Made by a program: the position numbers and the translations under genes. The notes beneath the pieces were generated by a model. The model did no database searches, had not been told where the DNA came from, and saw nothing but the letters and a program-made list of their open reading frames with translations. Positions 5,617 through 12,983 of a stretch of DNA of 14,405 bases are shown here, piece by piece. This DNA comes from an uncultured Faecalibacterium sp. GTDB lineage: Bacteria > Bacillota > Clostridia > Oscillospirales > Ruminococcaceae. Location: positions 1-14,405 of the forward strand of contig CAKSTO010000055.1 in the NCBI GenBank assembly GCA_934501115.1. The letters are read 5' to 3'. Position 1 is the stretch's first letter, and every line of letters starts with the position of its first letter.

Positions 5617-5680
5617 AAAGCCCGCTGCCCTCCGGCACTGTTTTCCAGTGCGGAAAGCAGCGGGCTTTCGCGTTTTTATT
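5617..5680 (+). terminator. Strong bidirectional terminator
   Basis: AAAGCCCGCTGC (5617-5628) pairs with GCAGCGGGCTTT (5657-5668). An inner stem TCCG-CACTG/CAGTG-CGGA has one bulged G. On the plus strand GTTTTTATTTTT follows, ending the small Asn/Thr-rich gene. On the minus strand a weaker T-rich stretch follows and probably ends the mrnC transcript. Confidence 0.9.
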
Positions 5681-6080
5681 TTTCGTTGGGGTCAAACTGC
5701 TGCCAGAGCGTATCAAACAGCTCGTGCACACGGCTCAGCTGCCCGTTCAGATACAGCCAGCCCAGCAGGCACTCAAAGCCGGTGGAGGCACGGTATTCCT
5801 CGGGGGAAGCGTGCTTTGCCACGCTGGCCTTGCTGGCGTTGCGCCCCCGCTTGAACACAGCCAGCTCGTCCTCGGTGAACAGCGGCTCCAGCAGCTGTTC
5901 TTCCCGGAACTGTGCCCGGGCAGAGACGTACTTGACCTTTTCTGCATTGAGCTTTCCGGCAGACAGGCGGTGGTGCTCCACCAGCCGCTGACGCACCAGC
6001 AGTTCCAGCACACTGTCGCCCATAAAGGCCAGCGCCAGCGGGCTTAGCTCCCGCAGGTCGATCTTTTCTGATTCGTTCAT
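5676..6080 (-). CDS. mrnC: Mini-ribonuclease III
   Basis: A 134-residue protein made of a single RNase III catalytic domain with no double-stranded RNA-binding domain, as in the Mini-III family. ALAFMGDSVLELLVR (16-30) holds the acidic residue D22, and GFECLLGWLYL (101-111) holds E103, the second metal-binding site. In Bacillus this enzyme matures 23S rRNA by cutting its end stem, acting with ribosomal protein L3; it is cytoplasmic. The start lies nine bases after the obg stop, with AGAGGT as ribosome binding site in the gap, so it is cotranscribed with obg. The pairing with a ribosome-assembly GTPase fits large-subunit maturation. In many Firmicutes mrnC sits near cysS instead, so this position is a local arrangement. 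Confidence 0.95.
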   Translation of the reverse strand: MNESEKIDLRELSPLALAFMGDSVLELLVRQRLVEHHRLSAGKLNAEKVKYVSARAQFREEQLLEPLFTEDELAVFKRGRNASKASVAKHASPEEYRASTGFECLLGWLYLNGQLSRVHELFDTLWQQFDPNEK

Positions 6081-6089
6081 AGTGACCTC

Positions 6090-7373
6090 TTAGAAGATAT
6101 AGTCGAACTGGTAATCGCCAATGAGGATGGTGTCGTTCTCCTGCACGCCCTTTTCCACCAGAGCATCCAGAATGCCGCTGTCACCCAGCTGACGCTGGAA
6201 GAACTGCAGGCTCTCGTAATCGTCCACATTGCTGCCGGCCAGAATGTACTCCAGCCACGGAGCGTCCACGCTCCAGACATGAGCCTCCATACGCTTGATG
6301 CTGAACGAACGGTCATTGGCCTTCGGTTCAGGCTTCTTGAACTCAGGCGCAAACACCGGCACCGGCGGGATATCCTTCAGGCGGTTATACACGAGACCCG
6401 GCAGTTCCTTCACGCCCTGCATGGTGGCGGCAGAGATGGGCACGAAGGTCAACCCCTTATCTTCCACATACTTGCGGAACTCTTCGATCTGCTCCTCGGT
6501 GGCAAGGTCGCACTTGTTGCCGATGACGATCTGCGGGCGCTCGGCCAGCACAGGGCTGAACTTTGCCAGCTCTTCGTTGATTTTTTCAAAGTCCTCAATG
6601 GGCTCACGGCACTCGCTGCCGGAGACGTCCACCACATGCAGCAGCAGGCGGCAGCGCTCCACATGGCGCAGGAAGTCGTGGCCCAGACCGATGCCCTCGC
6701 TGGCACCCTCGATCAGGCCGGGGATATCGGCGCAGACAAAGCTTGCACCCTCTGCCACGGATACGACGCCCAGCGTGGGCACCAGCGTGGTGAAGTGGTA
6801 GTTTGCGATCTTGGGCTTGGCTGCGCTGATGGTGGAGATGAGGGTGGACTTGCCCACATTGGGGAAGCCGATCAGACCCACATCTGCGATCAGCTTCAGC
6901 TCCAGCGTGACCTGAATATCCTCACCGGGCATACCGGGCTTTGCAAACTTTGGGATCTGGCGGGTGGGCGTGGCAAAATGTGCGTTGCCGTAACCGCCGC
7001 GGCCGCCCTTTGCGATGGTGACAGGGGTGTGGTCAGACAGATCTGCAATAACAAGGCCGCTCTCTGCGTCCTTGATGACGGTGCCCAGCGGTACCTTGAT
7101 GACAAGATTCTCCGCATTTTTGCCGTGGCACAGGCTTGCACCGCCCTTGCCGCCCTCCGGAGCCACATACTTGCGCTTATAGCGGAAGTCCATCAGGGTG
7201 GTCAGGTGATCGTCTACCACAAAGATGATGTCGCCGCCGCGGCCGCCGTCGCCGCCGTCCGGGCCGCCAGCGGCCACGAATTTTTCACGGTGAAAGCTCA
7301 CCGCACCGTCGCCGCCCTTGCCCGCATGGAGCCATATCGTGGCGATGTCGATAAAGTTGGTTTGTGCTGCCAT
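6090..7373 (-). CDS. obg: Obg-family ribosome assembly GTPase
   Basis: A 427-residue protein with AGGAGG seven bases before ATG 7373. The glycine-rich Obg fold (1-157) includes AGGPDGGDGGRGGD and KGGRGGYGNAHFATPTRQ. The GTPase domain has G1 GFPNVGKST (169-177), G3 DIPG (216-219), G4 NKCD (286-289) and G5 SAA (314-316). A C-terminal OCT-type domain (about 355-427) includes WSVDAPWLEYIL and ends DYQFDYIF, the Firmicute arrangement. Obg binds the 50S subunit late in assembly and senses GTP/GDP and (p)ppGpp; it is essential in most bacteria. It lies downstream of rplU-rpmA, a conserved grouping, but here a terminator and a palindromic element intervene. No convincing promoter of its own is visible, so readthrough is the likely source of transcription. 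Confidence 0.98.
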   Translation of the reverse strand: MAAQTNFIDIATIWLHAGKGGDGAVSFHREKFVAAGGPDGGDGGRGGDIIFVVDDHLTTLMDFRYKRKYVAPEGGKGGASLCHGKNAENLVIKVPLGTVIKDAESGLVIADLSDHTPVTIAKGGRGGYGNAHFATPTRQIPKFAKPGMPGEDIQVTLELKLIADVGLIGFPNVGKSTLISTISAAKPKIANYHFTTLVPTLGVVSVAEGASFVCADIPGLIEGASEGIGLGHDFLRHVERCRLLLHVVDVSGSECREPIEDFEKINEELAKFSPVLAERPQIVIGNKCDLATEEQIEEFRKYVEDKGLTFVPISAATMQGVKELPGLVYNRLKDIPPVPVFAPEFKKPEPKANDRSFSIKRMEAHVWSVDAPWLEYILAGSNVDDYESLQFFQRQLGDSGILDALVEKGVQENDTILIGDYQFDYIF

Positions 7374-7424
7374 ACAGCCCCTCCTTTATGTTGTGTGTGC
7401 TGCCCTTTTTCAACCCCTGCTTTG

Positions 7425-7546
7425 AAAACTCCTTCCGTCACGGCTCGCGCCGTGCCACCTCCCTCAATGAGGGAGGCTTGCCGCAACCGCAGCGTCAAAG
7501 GCTCCCTCTCCGAGGGAGCTGTCGCCACAGGCGACTGAGGGAGTTT
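7425..7546. mobile_element. MITE-like palindromic repeat element, copy 1
   Basis: A 122-base non-coding element with outer inverted ends AAACTCC/GGAGTTT and four internal hairpins in a row: CACGGC-TCGC-GCCGTG, CCTCCCTC-AA-TGAGGGAGG, GCTCCCTC-TCC-GAGGGAGC and GTCGCC-ACA-GGCGAC. The same order (GCTGTCGC..GCGACTGAG at the right, a CACCTC-type hairpin at the left) recurs at 12984-13129. No transposase or clear target duplication is seen. It lies between the rpmA terminator and obg. Confidence 0.8.
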
Positions 7547-7576
7547 CTTGCAGCAGAGAGGGCATGATTTCTTCAT

Positions 7577-7608
7577 CAAAAAGAGCCGGGCCACGAGGGT
7601 CCGGCTCT
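7577..7608 (-). terminator. Terminator of rplU-rpmA
   Basis: AGAGCCGG (7582-7589) pairs with CCGGCTCT (7601-7608), and on the minus strand the stem is followed by TTTTTG. It lies 28 bases after the rpmA stop. Confidence 0.9.
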
Positions 7609-7635
7609 CTACGTTTTGCAGTTATCCGAAAGAAG

Positions 7636-7887
7636 TTACTGCTTGACGCTGCACTTCTTGCCGTTCTTGCCCACGCGCTCAAAACGGACGGTGCCGTCCA
7701 CCAGAGCAAACAGGGTGTCATCGCTGCCCTTGCCAACGTTCTCACCCGGCATGATGTGGGTGCCACGCTGACGAACCAGGATGTTGCCGGCCAGAACGAA
7801 CTGACCGTCTGCACGCTTGGTGCCCAGACGCTGTGCTGCGGAATCGCGGCCGTTCTTGGTGCTGCCTACGCCCTTTTTATGTGCCAT
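7636..7887 (-). CDS. rpmA: 50S ribosomal protein L27
   Basis: An 83-residue protein starting at ATG 7887 after AAGGAGG. It begins MAHKKGVGSTKNGRDS and continues with RLGTKRADGQFV, ILVRQRGT and GENVGKGSDDTLFAL, the universal L27 core. L27 reaches the peptidyl-transferase centre of the 50S subunit with its N-terminus. Most Firmicutes make L27 with a ~9-residue extension ending before the Gly/Ala-Lys-Lys core, removed by the protease Prp encoded between rplU and rpmA. Here the protein starts directly at the mature-type N-terminus, and only 14 bases separate the two genes. It is cotranscribed with rplU. Confidence 0.98.
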   Translation of the reverse strand: MAHKKGVGSTKNGRDSAAQRLGTKRADGQFVLAGNILVRQRGTHIMPGENVGKGSDDTLFALVDGTVRFERVGKNGKKCSVKQ

Positions 7888-7901
7888 TGTAATTTACCTC
7901 C

Positions 7902-8213
7902 TTAGCCGTTGATCGCAGTGATCTCAACCTTGGTGTAGGGCTGACGATGGCCCATACGGCGAGCACTGTGCTTCTTTGCGCGATAGGTGATGATGTTCAG
8001 CTTCTTGCCCTTGCCATTCTTGATGACCTTGGCAGAAACGGTAGCACCCTCAACAACGGGAGCGCCAACCTTCACAGAACCCTCCTCGCCAATAGCGAGA
8101 ACCTGATCAAACTTCACTTCGGAGTCGGCCTCAACGTCCAGCTTTTCGATGTAGACGATGTCGCCCTGCTCCACGCGGTACTGCTTACCGCCGGTAACAA
8201 TGATTGCGTACAT
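7902..8213 (-). CDS. rplU: 50S ribosomal protein L21
   Basis: A 103-residue protein, exactly the usual length, from ATG 8213 after AAGGA; in-frame upstream codons lie in the leader. MYAIIVTGGKQYRVEQGD at the start and NIITYRAKKHSARRMGHRQPYTKVEI at the C-terminus (split here: NIITYRAKK, then RRMGHRQPYTKV) are diagnostic. L21 binds 23S rRNA next to L20. The gene heads the rplU-rpmA transcript from the promoter at 8303-8331, and its structured leader may allow feedback control by L21. Confidence 0.98.
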   Translation of the reverse strand: MYAIIVTGGKQYRVEQGDIVYIEKLDVEADSEVKFDQVLAIGEEGSVKVGAPVVEGATVSAKVIKNGKGKKLNIITYRAKKHSARRMGHRQPYTKVEITAING

Positions 8214-8296
8214 TTTGTTCATTCCTTTTCGTTGTACTCGCTGGTCGTAAAGGCAGACCCTTACCAGAGCCATTTCAGGTGCCCACACCATGCGGC
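8214..8296 (-). promoter_or_regulatory. Structured rplU leader (L21-leader-like)
   Basis: The ~80-base leader holds a hairpin CTGGT-AAGG-GTCTG-CCTT-TACG-ACCAG followed by CGAGTACAACGAA and the ribosome binding site. Firmicute rplU genes often carry an autoregulatory L21 leader. Position and hairpin fit, but I matched it by context, not by a covariance model. Confidence 0.5.
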
Positions 8297-8302
8297 TAGA
8301 AT

Positions 8303-8331
8303 AGTATAGCAAAAAAACAGATGGAATGCAA
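8303..8331 (-). promoter_or_regulatory. Promoter of rplU-rpmA
   Basis: On the minus strand TTGCAT (8331-8326) and TATACT (8308-8303) are 17 bases apart. A run of T lies in the spacer. Confidence 0.8.
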
Positions 8332-8347
8332 GAGGAAATTTCCTCTT
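8330..8347. repeat. 18-base perfect palindrome
   Basis: AAGAGGAAATTTCCTCTT is self-complementary. It lies 12 bases after the lgt stop and touches the -35 box of rplU. It could be a weak lgt transcript end or an operator. The nearest T-run (seven T) is about 11 bases past it, so it is not a standard terminator. Confidence 0.5.
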
Positions 8348-8359
8348 TCCGAAAGATTT

Positions 8360-9400
8360 TTATTGATCTGCTTTCCCGGTTTCCGCGATGATGCGTTTTA
8401 CTTCAGCATTATACGCTTCGGTACGCTCTGCGAACAGGCTGCGCGGGCTGGAAGCCGGCAGCTGGGTCTTGCTGCCTGCAAAGGCGATGGGCCCATCCAG
8501 CTTTTTCATGGCCGCTTTATTATCAGCGTTCAAAGCCAGCTCCACCATCAGGGGCTTGTCCTTGAACTTACGGGTAAAATAGATCTCTGCAGCCACACCG
8601 GCTACCGCAGCGATACCCGCCACCAGCTGGGAAACCCGCAGGCCGATGGAGGGCACCAGCATCAGGCTGTCGGTGCGCAGCGCTTCGATCCAGAAGCGGC
8701 CTGCACCGTACCAGATCATATACCGCAGGGCGATGTCGCCGTTGAACCTGCGCTTTTTGATGTAGCGGAACAGCAGGAGGAACCCCACAAAGCACCAGAT
8801 GCTCTCATACAGGAAGGTGGGGTGCACCGGCAGGTTCGGGTCGATGGTCACACCGTTCTGTGCGGTGACGGTGCTGCCCATCAGGTATGCCTTGGTGGCT
8901 TCGCTGTACATGCCCCACGGCAGGGTGGTGTTGCAGCCAAAGGCCTCCTGATTGAAGAAGTTGCCCCAGCGGCCGCAGCCCTGCCCCAGCAGAAAGCCCA
9001 TGGCCGTCAGGTCGAACATGGGCAGCACCGGCACGCCCCGCCATTTGCAGGCAAGACCGCCGAACAAAAAGCCGCCGATGATACCGCCGTAAATGGCCAG
9101 ACCGCCGTCGCGGACCGCGATCATCTCCCAGATGCTTTCATACTTGAACGGTGCCATCGCCACGTAGTAGGCGCGGGCGCTGACAATGCCCAGCACGATG
9201 CCGATGAGGATCACATCCACCATGCTGTCCGGGTCCACGCCAAACTCAATGCTGTGGCGGAACGCGAAGATCAGTGCCAGACAGATGCCGAATGCGATGC
9301 ACACACCGTACCAGTAAACATTGAACCCGCCGATGGAAAACGCCACGCGGTTGATCTCAAAACTCAGCCCCAGCCCCGGGAACTGTACCAGATTTGTCAT
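8360..9400 (-). CDS. lgt: Prolipoprotein diacylglyceryl transferase
   Basis: A 346-residue polytopic membrane protein. It transfers diacylglycerol from phosphatidylglycerol to the lipobox cysteine of prolipoproteins, the first step of lipoprotein maturation at the outer face of the membrane. Seen: the N-terminal segment WYGVCIAFGICLALIFAF, DGGLAIYGGIIGG, the signature GQGCGRWGNFFNQEAFG (about 139-155), HPTFLYES with the membrane segment after it, and WYGAGRFWIEALRTD. The last ~60 residues, after ISLV-type segment and YFTRKFKDKP, are a hydrophilic charged tail not needed for the core fold; the usual length is ~260-300. The start is preceded by GAGGAGG and overlaps the upstream M16 stop by four bases (ATGA), so the genes are translationally coupled. 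Last gene of a four-gene envelope operon. Confidence 0.97.
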   Translation of the reverse strand: MTNLVQFPGLGLSFEINRVAFSIGGFNVYWYGVCIAFGICLALIFAFRHSIEFGVDPDSMVDVILIGIVLGIVSARAYYVAMAPFKYESIWEMIAVRDGGLAIYGGIIGGFLFGGLACKWRGVPVLPMFDLTAMGFLLGQGCGRWGNFFNQEAFGCNTTLPWGMYSEATKAYLMGSTVTAQNGVTIDPNLPVHPTFLYESIWCFVGFLLLFRYIKKRRFNGDIALRYMIWYGAGRFWIEALRTDSLMLVPSIGLRVSQLVAGIAAVAGVAAEIYFTRKFKDKPLMVELALNADNKAAMKKLDGPIAFAGSKTQLPASSPRSLFAERTEAYNAEVKRIIAETGKADQ

Positions 9401-10707
9401 TCTGCTTCCTCCTCGTCTTCAGCCAGCGGCGCAGTGCCGTCCGGCTGGATATACACGACCGCCATGCGCCCGGCGCTTAGGATGTGCTGCAGCGCTGCGT
9501 CCGCATCCTCGGCGGTCAGACCCGCCAGCATGGAGATCTGCTGAGCCACCGTCTGGCCGGAGAGGGCAAAATCTGCCATCTGGCTGGCCGAATCCTCCAC
9601 ATTTTCAAGGTTTTCGATCAGCTGCCCGTATTTTTCATTCTTGCACAGGGTAAAGATCTCCCGGTCTACGCCTTCTGCGCGGATGCGGGCGATCTCATCC
9701 AGAAGCATCTGCTTCACGGTATCGGGTGCATCGCTCTCGCCGGTAAAGAGGATGCAGCAGCATCCATCCACCCGCAGCACCTCCCCGCCGAAGCCAGGAT
9801 TTACAAGGCCGCTGTCGTAGAGTTTGCGGTACAGCGGCGACATGCCGCCGGTGATGCAGCTCAAGATCAGATCATACAGTGCTTCGGTGCGCAGGTCGCC
9901 GGACGGAAGCGGTTCTTCCTTGAAGCCCACCCCGAAGCAGGGCTTGGACACCGGCATTTTCAGCGTTTTTTCTGCTGCAGCCAGAGTCATAGGCTCCGGC
10001 ATCCAAAGGCGCTGCACACCCTCTGCCGTGCGGGGTTCCATCAGGCCGTGACGCTCACAGGCGGCTAAAATTTGCTCCATGGTGGTATTGCCAGCCGCTG
10101 CCAGCACCATGTTGCCCGGCGCATAGAACGCTTTGCAGCTGTCGTAGAGCATATCCGGCGTGATCTCGGCAATGCTCTCCACCGTGCCCGCGATGTCGCT
10201 GCGGATGGGGTGGCTGTGGTACAAGCACTCGAACAGGCCGGTGATGAGCCGCCAGTCCGGGCTGTCATCATACATTTTGATCTCCTGCCCGATGATGCCC
10301 TGCTCCTTGGCAATGGTCTGCTCGGTAAAATACGGGTGGGTCACCATGCCCAGAAGCACGTCCAGACTTTCGTCCAGCTGCTGGGTCGCGGTGAACAGAT
10401 AGCAGGTGCGGTCAAAGCTGGTGAAAGCATTTGCATTTGCACCGGTCTTGGCATATTTTGCAAAGGCATCGCCGTCCTGATCCTCGAACATCTTGTGCTC
10501 GAGGAAGTGCGCCACGCCTGCGGGCAGGTGCACTTCCTTGCCGTCCAGCCGGAAATCCCGGTCGATGGAGCCAAAACGGGTGGCAAAAATCACATGGGTG
10601 CTGGAATAGCCCGGCATGGGCCGCACAATGACGGTCAGGCCGGAAGGCAGGATCTTCCACTGGTCAGCCACGGTCTTTTCCAGCAGGGTCTGGTTATTCT
10701 GCGGCAC
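9397..10707 (-). CDS. M16 family zinc metallopeptidase (YmfH-like, catalytic)
   Basis: A 436-residue protein with the inverted zinc motif HFLEH at 67-71 and the downstream acidic EQGIIGQEIKMYDD (135-148) that supplies the third ligand. Further M16 features are FGSIDRDF near residue 45, ANAFTSFDRTCYLF, and the C-terminal non-catalytic half with GGMSPLYRKLYDSGL. There is no signal peptide, so it is probably cytoplasmic. The best match in kind is Bacillus YmfH, which is paired with YmfF. The gene overlaps its upstream partner by 14 bases and lgt by four. In such pairs the HxxEH protein is the active subunit. Substrate unknown; relatives degrade or process peptides. Confidence 0.93.
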   Translation of the reverse strand: MPQNNQTLLEKTVADQWKILPSGLTVIVRPMPGYSSTHVIFATRFGSIDRDFRLDGKEVHLPAGVAHFLEHKMFEDQDGDAFAKYAKTGANANAFTSFDRTCYLFTATQQLDESLDVLLGMVTHPYFTEQTIAKEQGIIGQEIKMYDDSPDWRLITGLFECLYHSHPIRSDIAGTVESIAEITPDMLYDSCKAFYAPGNMVLAAAGNTTMEQILAACERHGLMEPRTAEGVQRLWMPEPMTLAAAEKTLKMPVSKPCFGVGFKEEPLPSGDLRTEALYDLILSCITGGMSPLYRKLYDSGLVNPGFGGEVLRVDGCCCILFTGESDAPDTVKQMLLDEIARIRAEGVDREIFTLCKNEKYGQLIENLENVEDSASQMADFALSGQTVAQQISMLAGLTAEDADAALQHILSAGRMAVVYIQPDGTAPLAEDEEEAE

Positions 10708-11992
10708 GGGCGTCCACCTCCTTTGTGAGCAGATAGCTGACCGAGAGGGTCAGCCTGCGCAGAATGGCGCGCACATCCTCCCGGGTCACTGCCTGCAGGG
10801 CAGCACGGGCTTCGTCCGGCGTCTGTACCTTGGCCGGATCGCCATTGCAGCGCAGCACCTCGATATAGTACCATGTCTCGATGCCGCCCAGCGTATCCTC
10901 TACGCCCTGCATCCCGCTGAGCAGACCCCGGCGGCAGTCCTCAAGCTCCTCATCGGTGATGGGCCCGCTGCACAGGTCAGACAGCTCTTTCAGGATAGCC
11001 TTTTCTGCACGCGCTGCGTCGGCGTGCTCCACGCCGCTGTTCACGGCCATGCTGCCGGTAAAGCTCTGGAACGAGGACGAGCAGTAGTAGCACAGATGGT
11101 CACGCTCACGCACGTTCAAAAACAGACGGCTGGTCACACTGCCGCCGTACAGCGCCATGGCAAGACGCAGTGCCGCCAGCTGTTCCGTCTTCATCGGCTC
11201 CCCCAGTGTGAACAGCATGCACAGTTTGGCCTGTACCATGTCGTAAGTCTCGGTTTTGCGCACCGGCTCCCTGCGGGGCATGGCGATGTTCTCGGCCAGC
11301 GGCAGCGGAGCGCGGTCAACAGCCGTAAGCTCTGCCAGCAGGGCGTCTTTCACAGCCGCAGTCTGAGCCGTGTCACAGCCCAGAACGATCAGTTCAATAT
11401 TCGCAGTCTGCAGCATCTCATAGTAAGCTCCGGTAAGCTGTTCCGGGGTCAGACCGTCCACCTCATCCAGATATCCCTCCTGCCGCACACCCGCCGGGCT
11501 GTCTCCAAAAAACTCCCGGTTGGCCTGATGCAGGCAGTAGATACGCTTATCGTTGATCTCATCTTCCAGTGCCTTTTTCAGCATCTGTTTTTCAATTTCA
11601 ACCGCTTCCGGGTCGAATATGCCATTCACAAAATAGGGATGGAACGCCGCACCCAGCGCAATGGATGCATATTCCTTCGTCAGCGTTTCCCCCTCCAGTG
11701 CAAATTTGTCTTTGATGCCGGTGACGCTGACACACAGGTTGTGGCTGCATCCCATGGGGCGGGCGTCCACAGTAAGGTCTGCACCGTAGAGCTTAGCCAG
11801 CTTCTTGGTCAGCCGGGTCATATCCGGGCAGCCGGCATAGCCGCGCTCCATCACAAGGGGCAAAAGTGCGTGCGCTGTTGCGGTCTCCCGCTTTGCCGGA
11901 AAAGCGAAGTGGATGCTGATGCGGCAGCGATTGAATTTTTCCGCCGGGTCGCAGGAAAGGTGCACGCCCGGCGCAATGAGAGTACGTTCCAA
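10694..11992 (-). CDS. M16 family protein lacking the zinc motif (YmfF-like)
   Basis: A 432-residue protein. I choose TTG 11992 because GGCGGAGG lies six bases upstream; an in-frame GTG at 12016 has no binding site. The M16 fold is visible (LTKKLAKLYGADLTVDARP, FHPYFVNGIFDPEAVEIEKQ split here as FHPYF and FDPEAVEIEKQML, then GGSVTSRLFLNVRERDHLCYY with the R/Y pair that binds the substrate C-terminus). Where the HxxEH motif should be, LLPLVMERGYAG is found, so there is no zinc site. It is the expected partner of the catalytic M16 gene overlapping its 3' end. In paired M16 proteins one subunit lost the metal site and helps bind substrate. Follows the VanY-like gene after 36 bases. Confidence 0.9.
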   Translation of the reverse strand: MERTLIAPGVHLSCDPAEKFNRCRISIHFAFPAKRETATAHALLPLVMERGYAGCPDMTRLTKKLAKLYGADLTVDARPMGCSHNLCVSVTGIKDKFALEGETLTKEYASIALGAAFHPYFVNGIFDPEAVEIEKQMLKKALEDEINDKRIYCLHQANREFFGDSPAGVRQEGYLDEVDGLTPEQLTGAYYEMLQTANIELIVLGCDTAQTAAVKDALLAELTAVDRAPLPLAENIAMPRREPVRKTETYDMVQAKLCMLFTLGEPMKTEQLAALRLAMALYGGSVTSRLFLNVRERDHLCYYCSSSFQSFTGSMAVNSGVEHADAARAEKAILKELSDLCSGPITDEELEDCRRGLLSGMQGVEDTLGGIETWYYIEVLRCNGDPAKVQTPDEARAALQAVTREDVRAILRRLTLSVSYLLTKEVDARAAE

Positions 11993-12028
11993 TTTGTTCC
12001 TCCGCCCTGTTATCACAGGGAGCTTTTG

Positions 12029-12853
12029 TTATTTTGACGCCTTCTGCAAGGCAAGAAATTCTTCCAGACTCAGTCCGCTTGCACGAATGGCAAGGGCATT
12101 CTCAGTGCCCACATACCGCCAGTGCCACGGCTCGAAAACCACGCCGGTAGCAGCCTGCCGATCCTGCGGGTAGCGCAGGATGAAACCATACTCCGCGGCG
12201 TAAGCGGTCAGCCACTCATAGGCACGGGTGTCGGCAAAGCCGGTGTCCGGCGTGGTATAGTCCGCGCTGAGGATGTCCACCGCATAACCGGTGCCGTGCT
12301 CATTGTTGTCTGCCTCCGGCTGGATCAGCGCCGCAAGGCTTGCAGCAGTTTCTTCCGGCTTGCCCTTTTCCAGATAGAACTGCTTCCGCGCATCAAAAAC
12401 AGCGCTGCGGGCGTCTGCGTCCAGATAGCCGGTGTTCAGCACCAGTGTAACGCCGTCCGCTCCGGCTGCCTCCACCATCTGCCGACAGCTTTGCGCCGCT
12501 TCGCTTTCCAGCCGGATCACACCTGCCCCATCGGCAGCGGCAAGCTCCGGAGCCGGTTCCTCTTCATAGGGCAGGTTCGCATTCACCAGCACCAGCCGCT
12601 CGTCTGCATCATTGAATGCATACCCTGTTCCGTCATAAACGGCAGCCTCAAATTTTTGCGTTCCGGCCAGAAGTTTATTTACCTTCGGCAGCAGCCAAAG
12701 GATGCCTTTGGTCATCAGGGCAACGACCGCTGCACAGACAAGAAGCAGGATGACCCATCGACGGATCATCCGAATCCGTCTGCGGCGATTCCATTGGGCA
12801 CGGGTCATGCGTGGTTTCTGCGGGAGAGGCGCATTTTGTTGAGATGGTTCCAT
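12029..12853 (-). CDS. VanY/M15B-family D-alanyl-D-alanine carboxypeptidase
   Basis: A 274-residue protein. A basic N-terminus (residues 15-32, many Arg) is followed by one membrane segment (about 33-55), giving a type II anchor with the rest outside the cell. The peptidase domain occupies about 115-262. Zinc-site motifs are NEHGTGYAVD (184-193, H186 and D193) and EPWHWRYVG (241-249, E241 and H244), the VanY/LdcB pattern. These enzymes trim the terminal D-Ala, or a tetrapeptide's last residue, from peptidoglycan stems. No vancomycin-resistance genes are nearby, so a housekeeping wall-trimming role is likelier. AAGGAG is about 12 bases before ATG 12853, a slightly long spacing. First gene of the operon from the promoter at 12916-12944. 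Confidence 0.92.
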   Translation of the reverse strand: MEPSQQNAPLPQKPRMTRAQWNRRRRIRMIRRWVILLLVCAAVVALMTKGILWLLPKVNKLLAGTQKFEAAVYDGTGYAFNDADERLVLVNANLPYEEEPAPELAAADGAGVIRLESEAAQSCRQMVEAAGADGVTLVLNTGYLDADARSAVFDARKQFYLEKGKPEETAASLAALIQPEADNNEHGTGYAVDILSADYTTPDTGFADTRAYEWLTAYAAEYGFILRYPQDRQAATGVVFEPWHWRYVGTENALAIRASGLSLEEFLALQKASK

Positions 12854-12915
12854 AGCGCGTTGCAGCTCCTTTTCGGGTAATTTGCAGCGCGCGGCGCCGC
12901 ACAGATACAGTGTAT

Positions 12916-12944
12916 ATTATACACCCCTTTGCATTTTGTGTAAA
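12916..12944 (-). promoter_or_regulatory. Strong promoter of the envelope operon
   Basis: On the minus strand TTTACA (12944-12939) and a perfect TATAAT (12921-12916) are 17 bases apart. The G+C-rich short leader contains the self-complementary GCGGCGCCGC. Confidence 0.85.
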
Positions 12945-12983
12945 CGCCGGAAAGTGTAAAATAAGTATGACCGTCCTCGTCAG

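Noticed and set aside
7380..7410. TTGAAA-17-CATAAA as a promoter for obg
   Set aside because: The -10 box would overlap the ribosome binding site, so the transcript would start after it.
8321..9544. 407-codon plus-strand frame opposite lgt
   Set aside because: It mirrors lgt codons in a G+C-rich region, and the His/Gln-rich translation resembles no protein.
10616..12037. 473-codon plus-strand frame opposite the M16 gene
   Set aside because: It is a shadow of a clear M16 protein with coupled overlaps; no start signal.
12029..12853. Vancomycin resistance locus
   Set aside because: Only a VanY-type carboxypeptidase is present. No ligase, dehydrogenase, VanX or sensor genes are nearby, and this family is common in wall maintenance.
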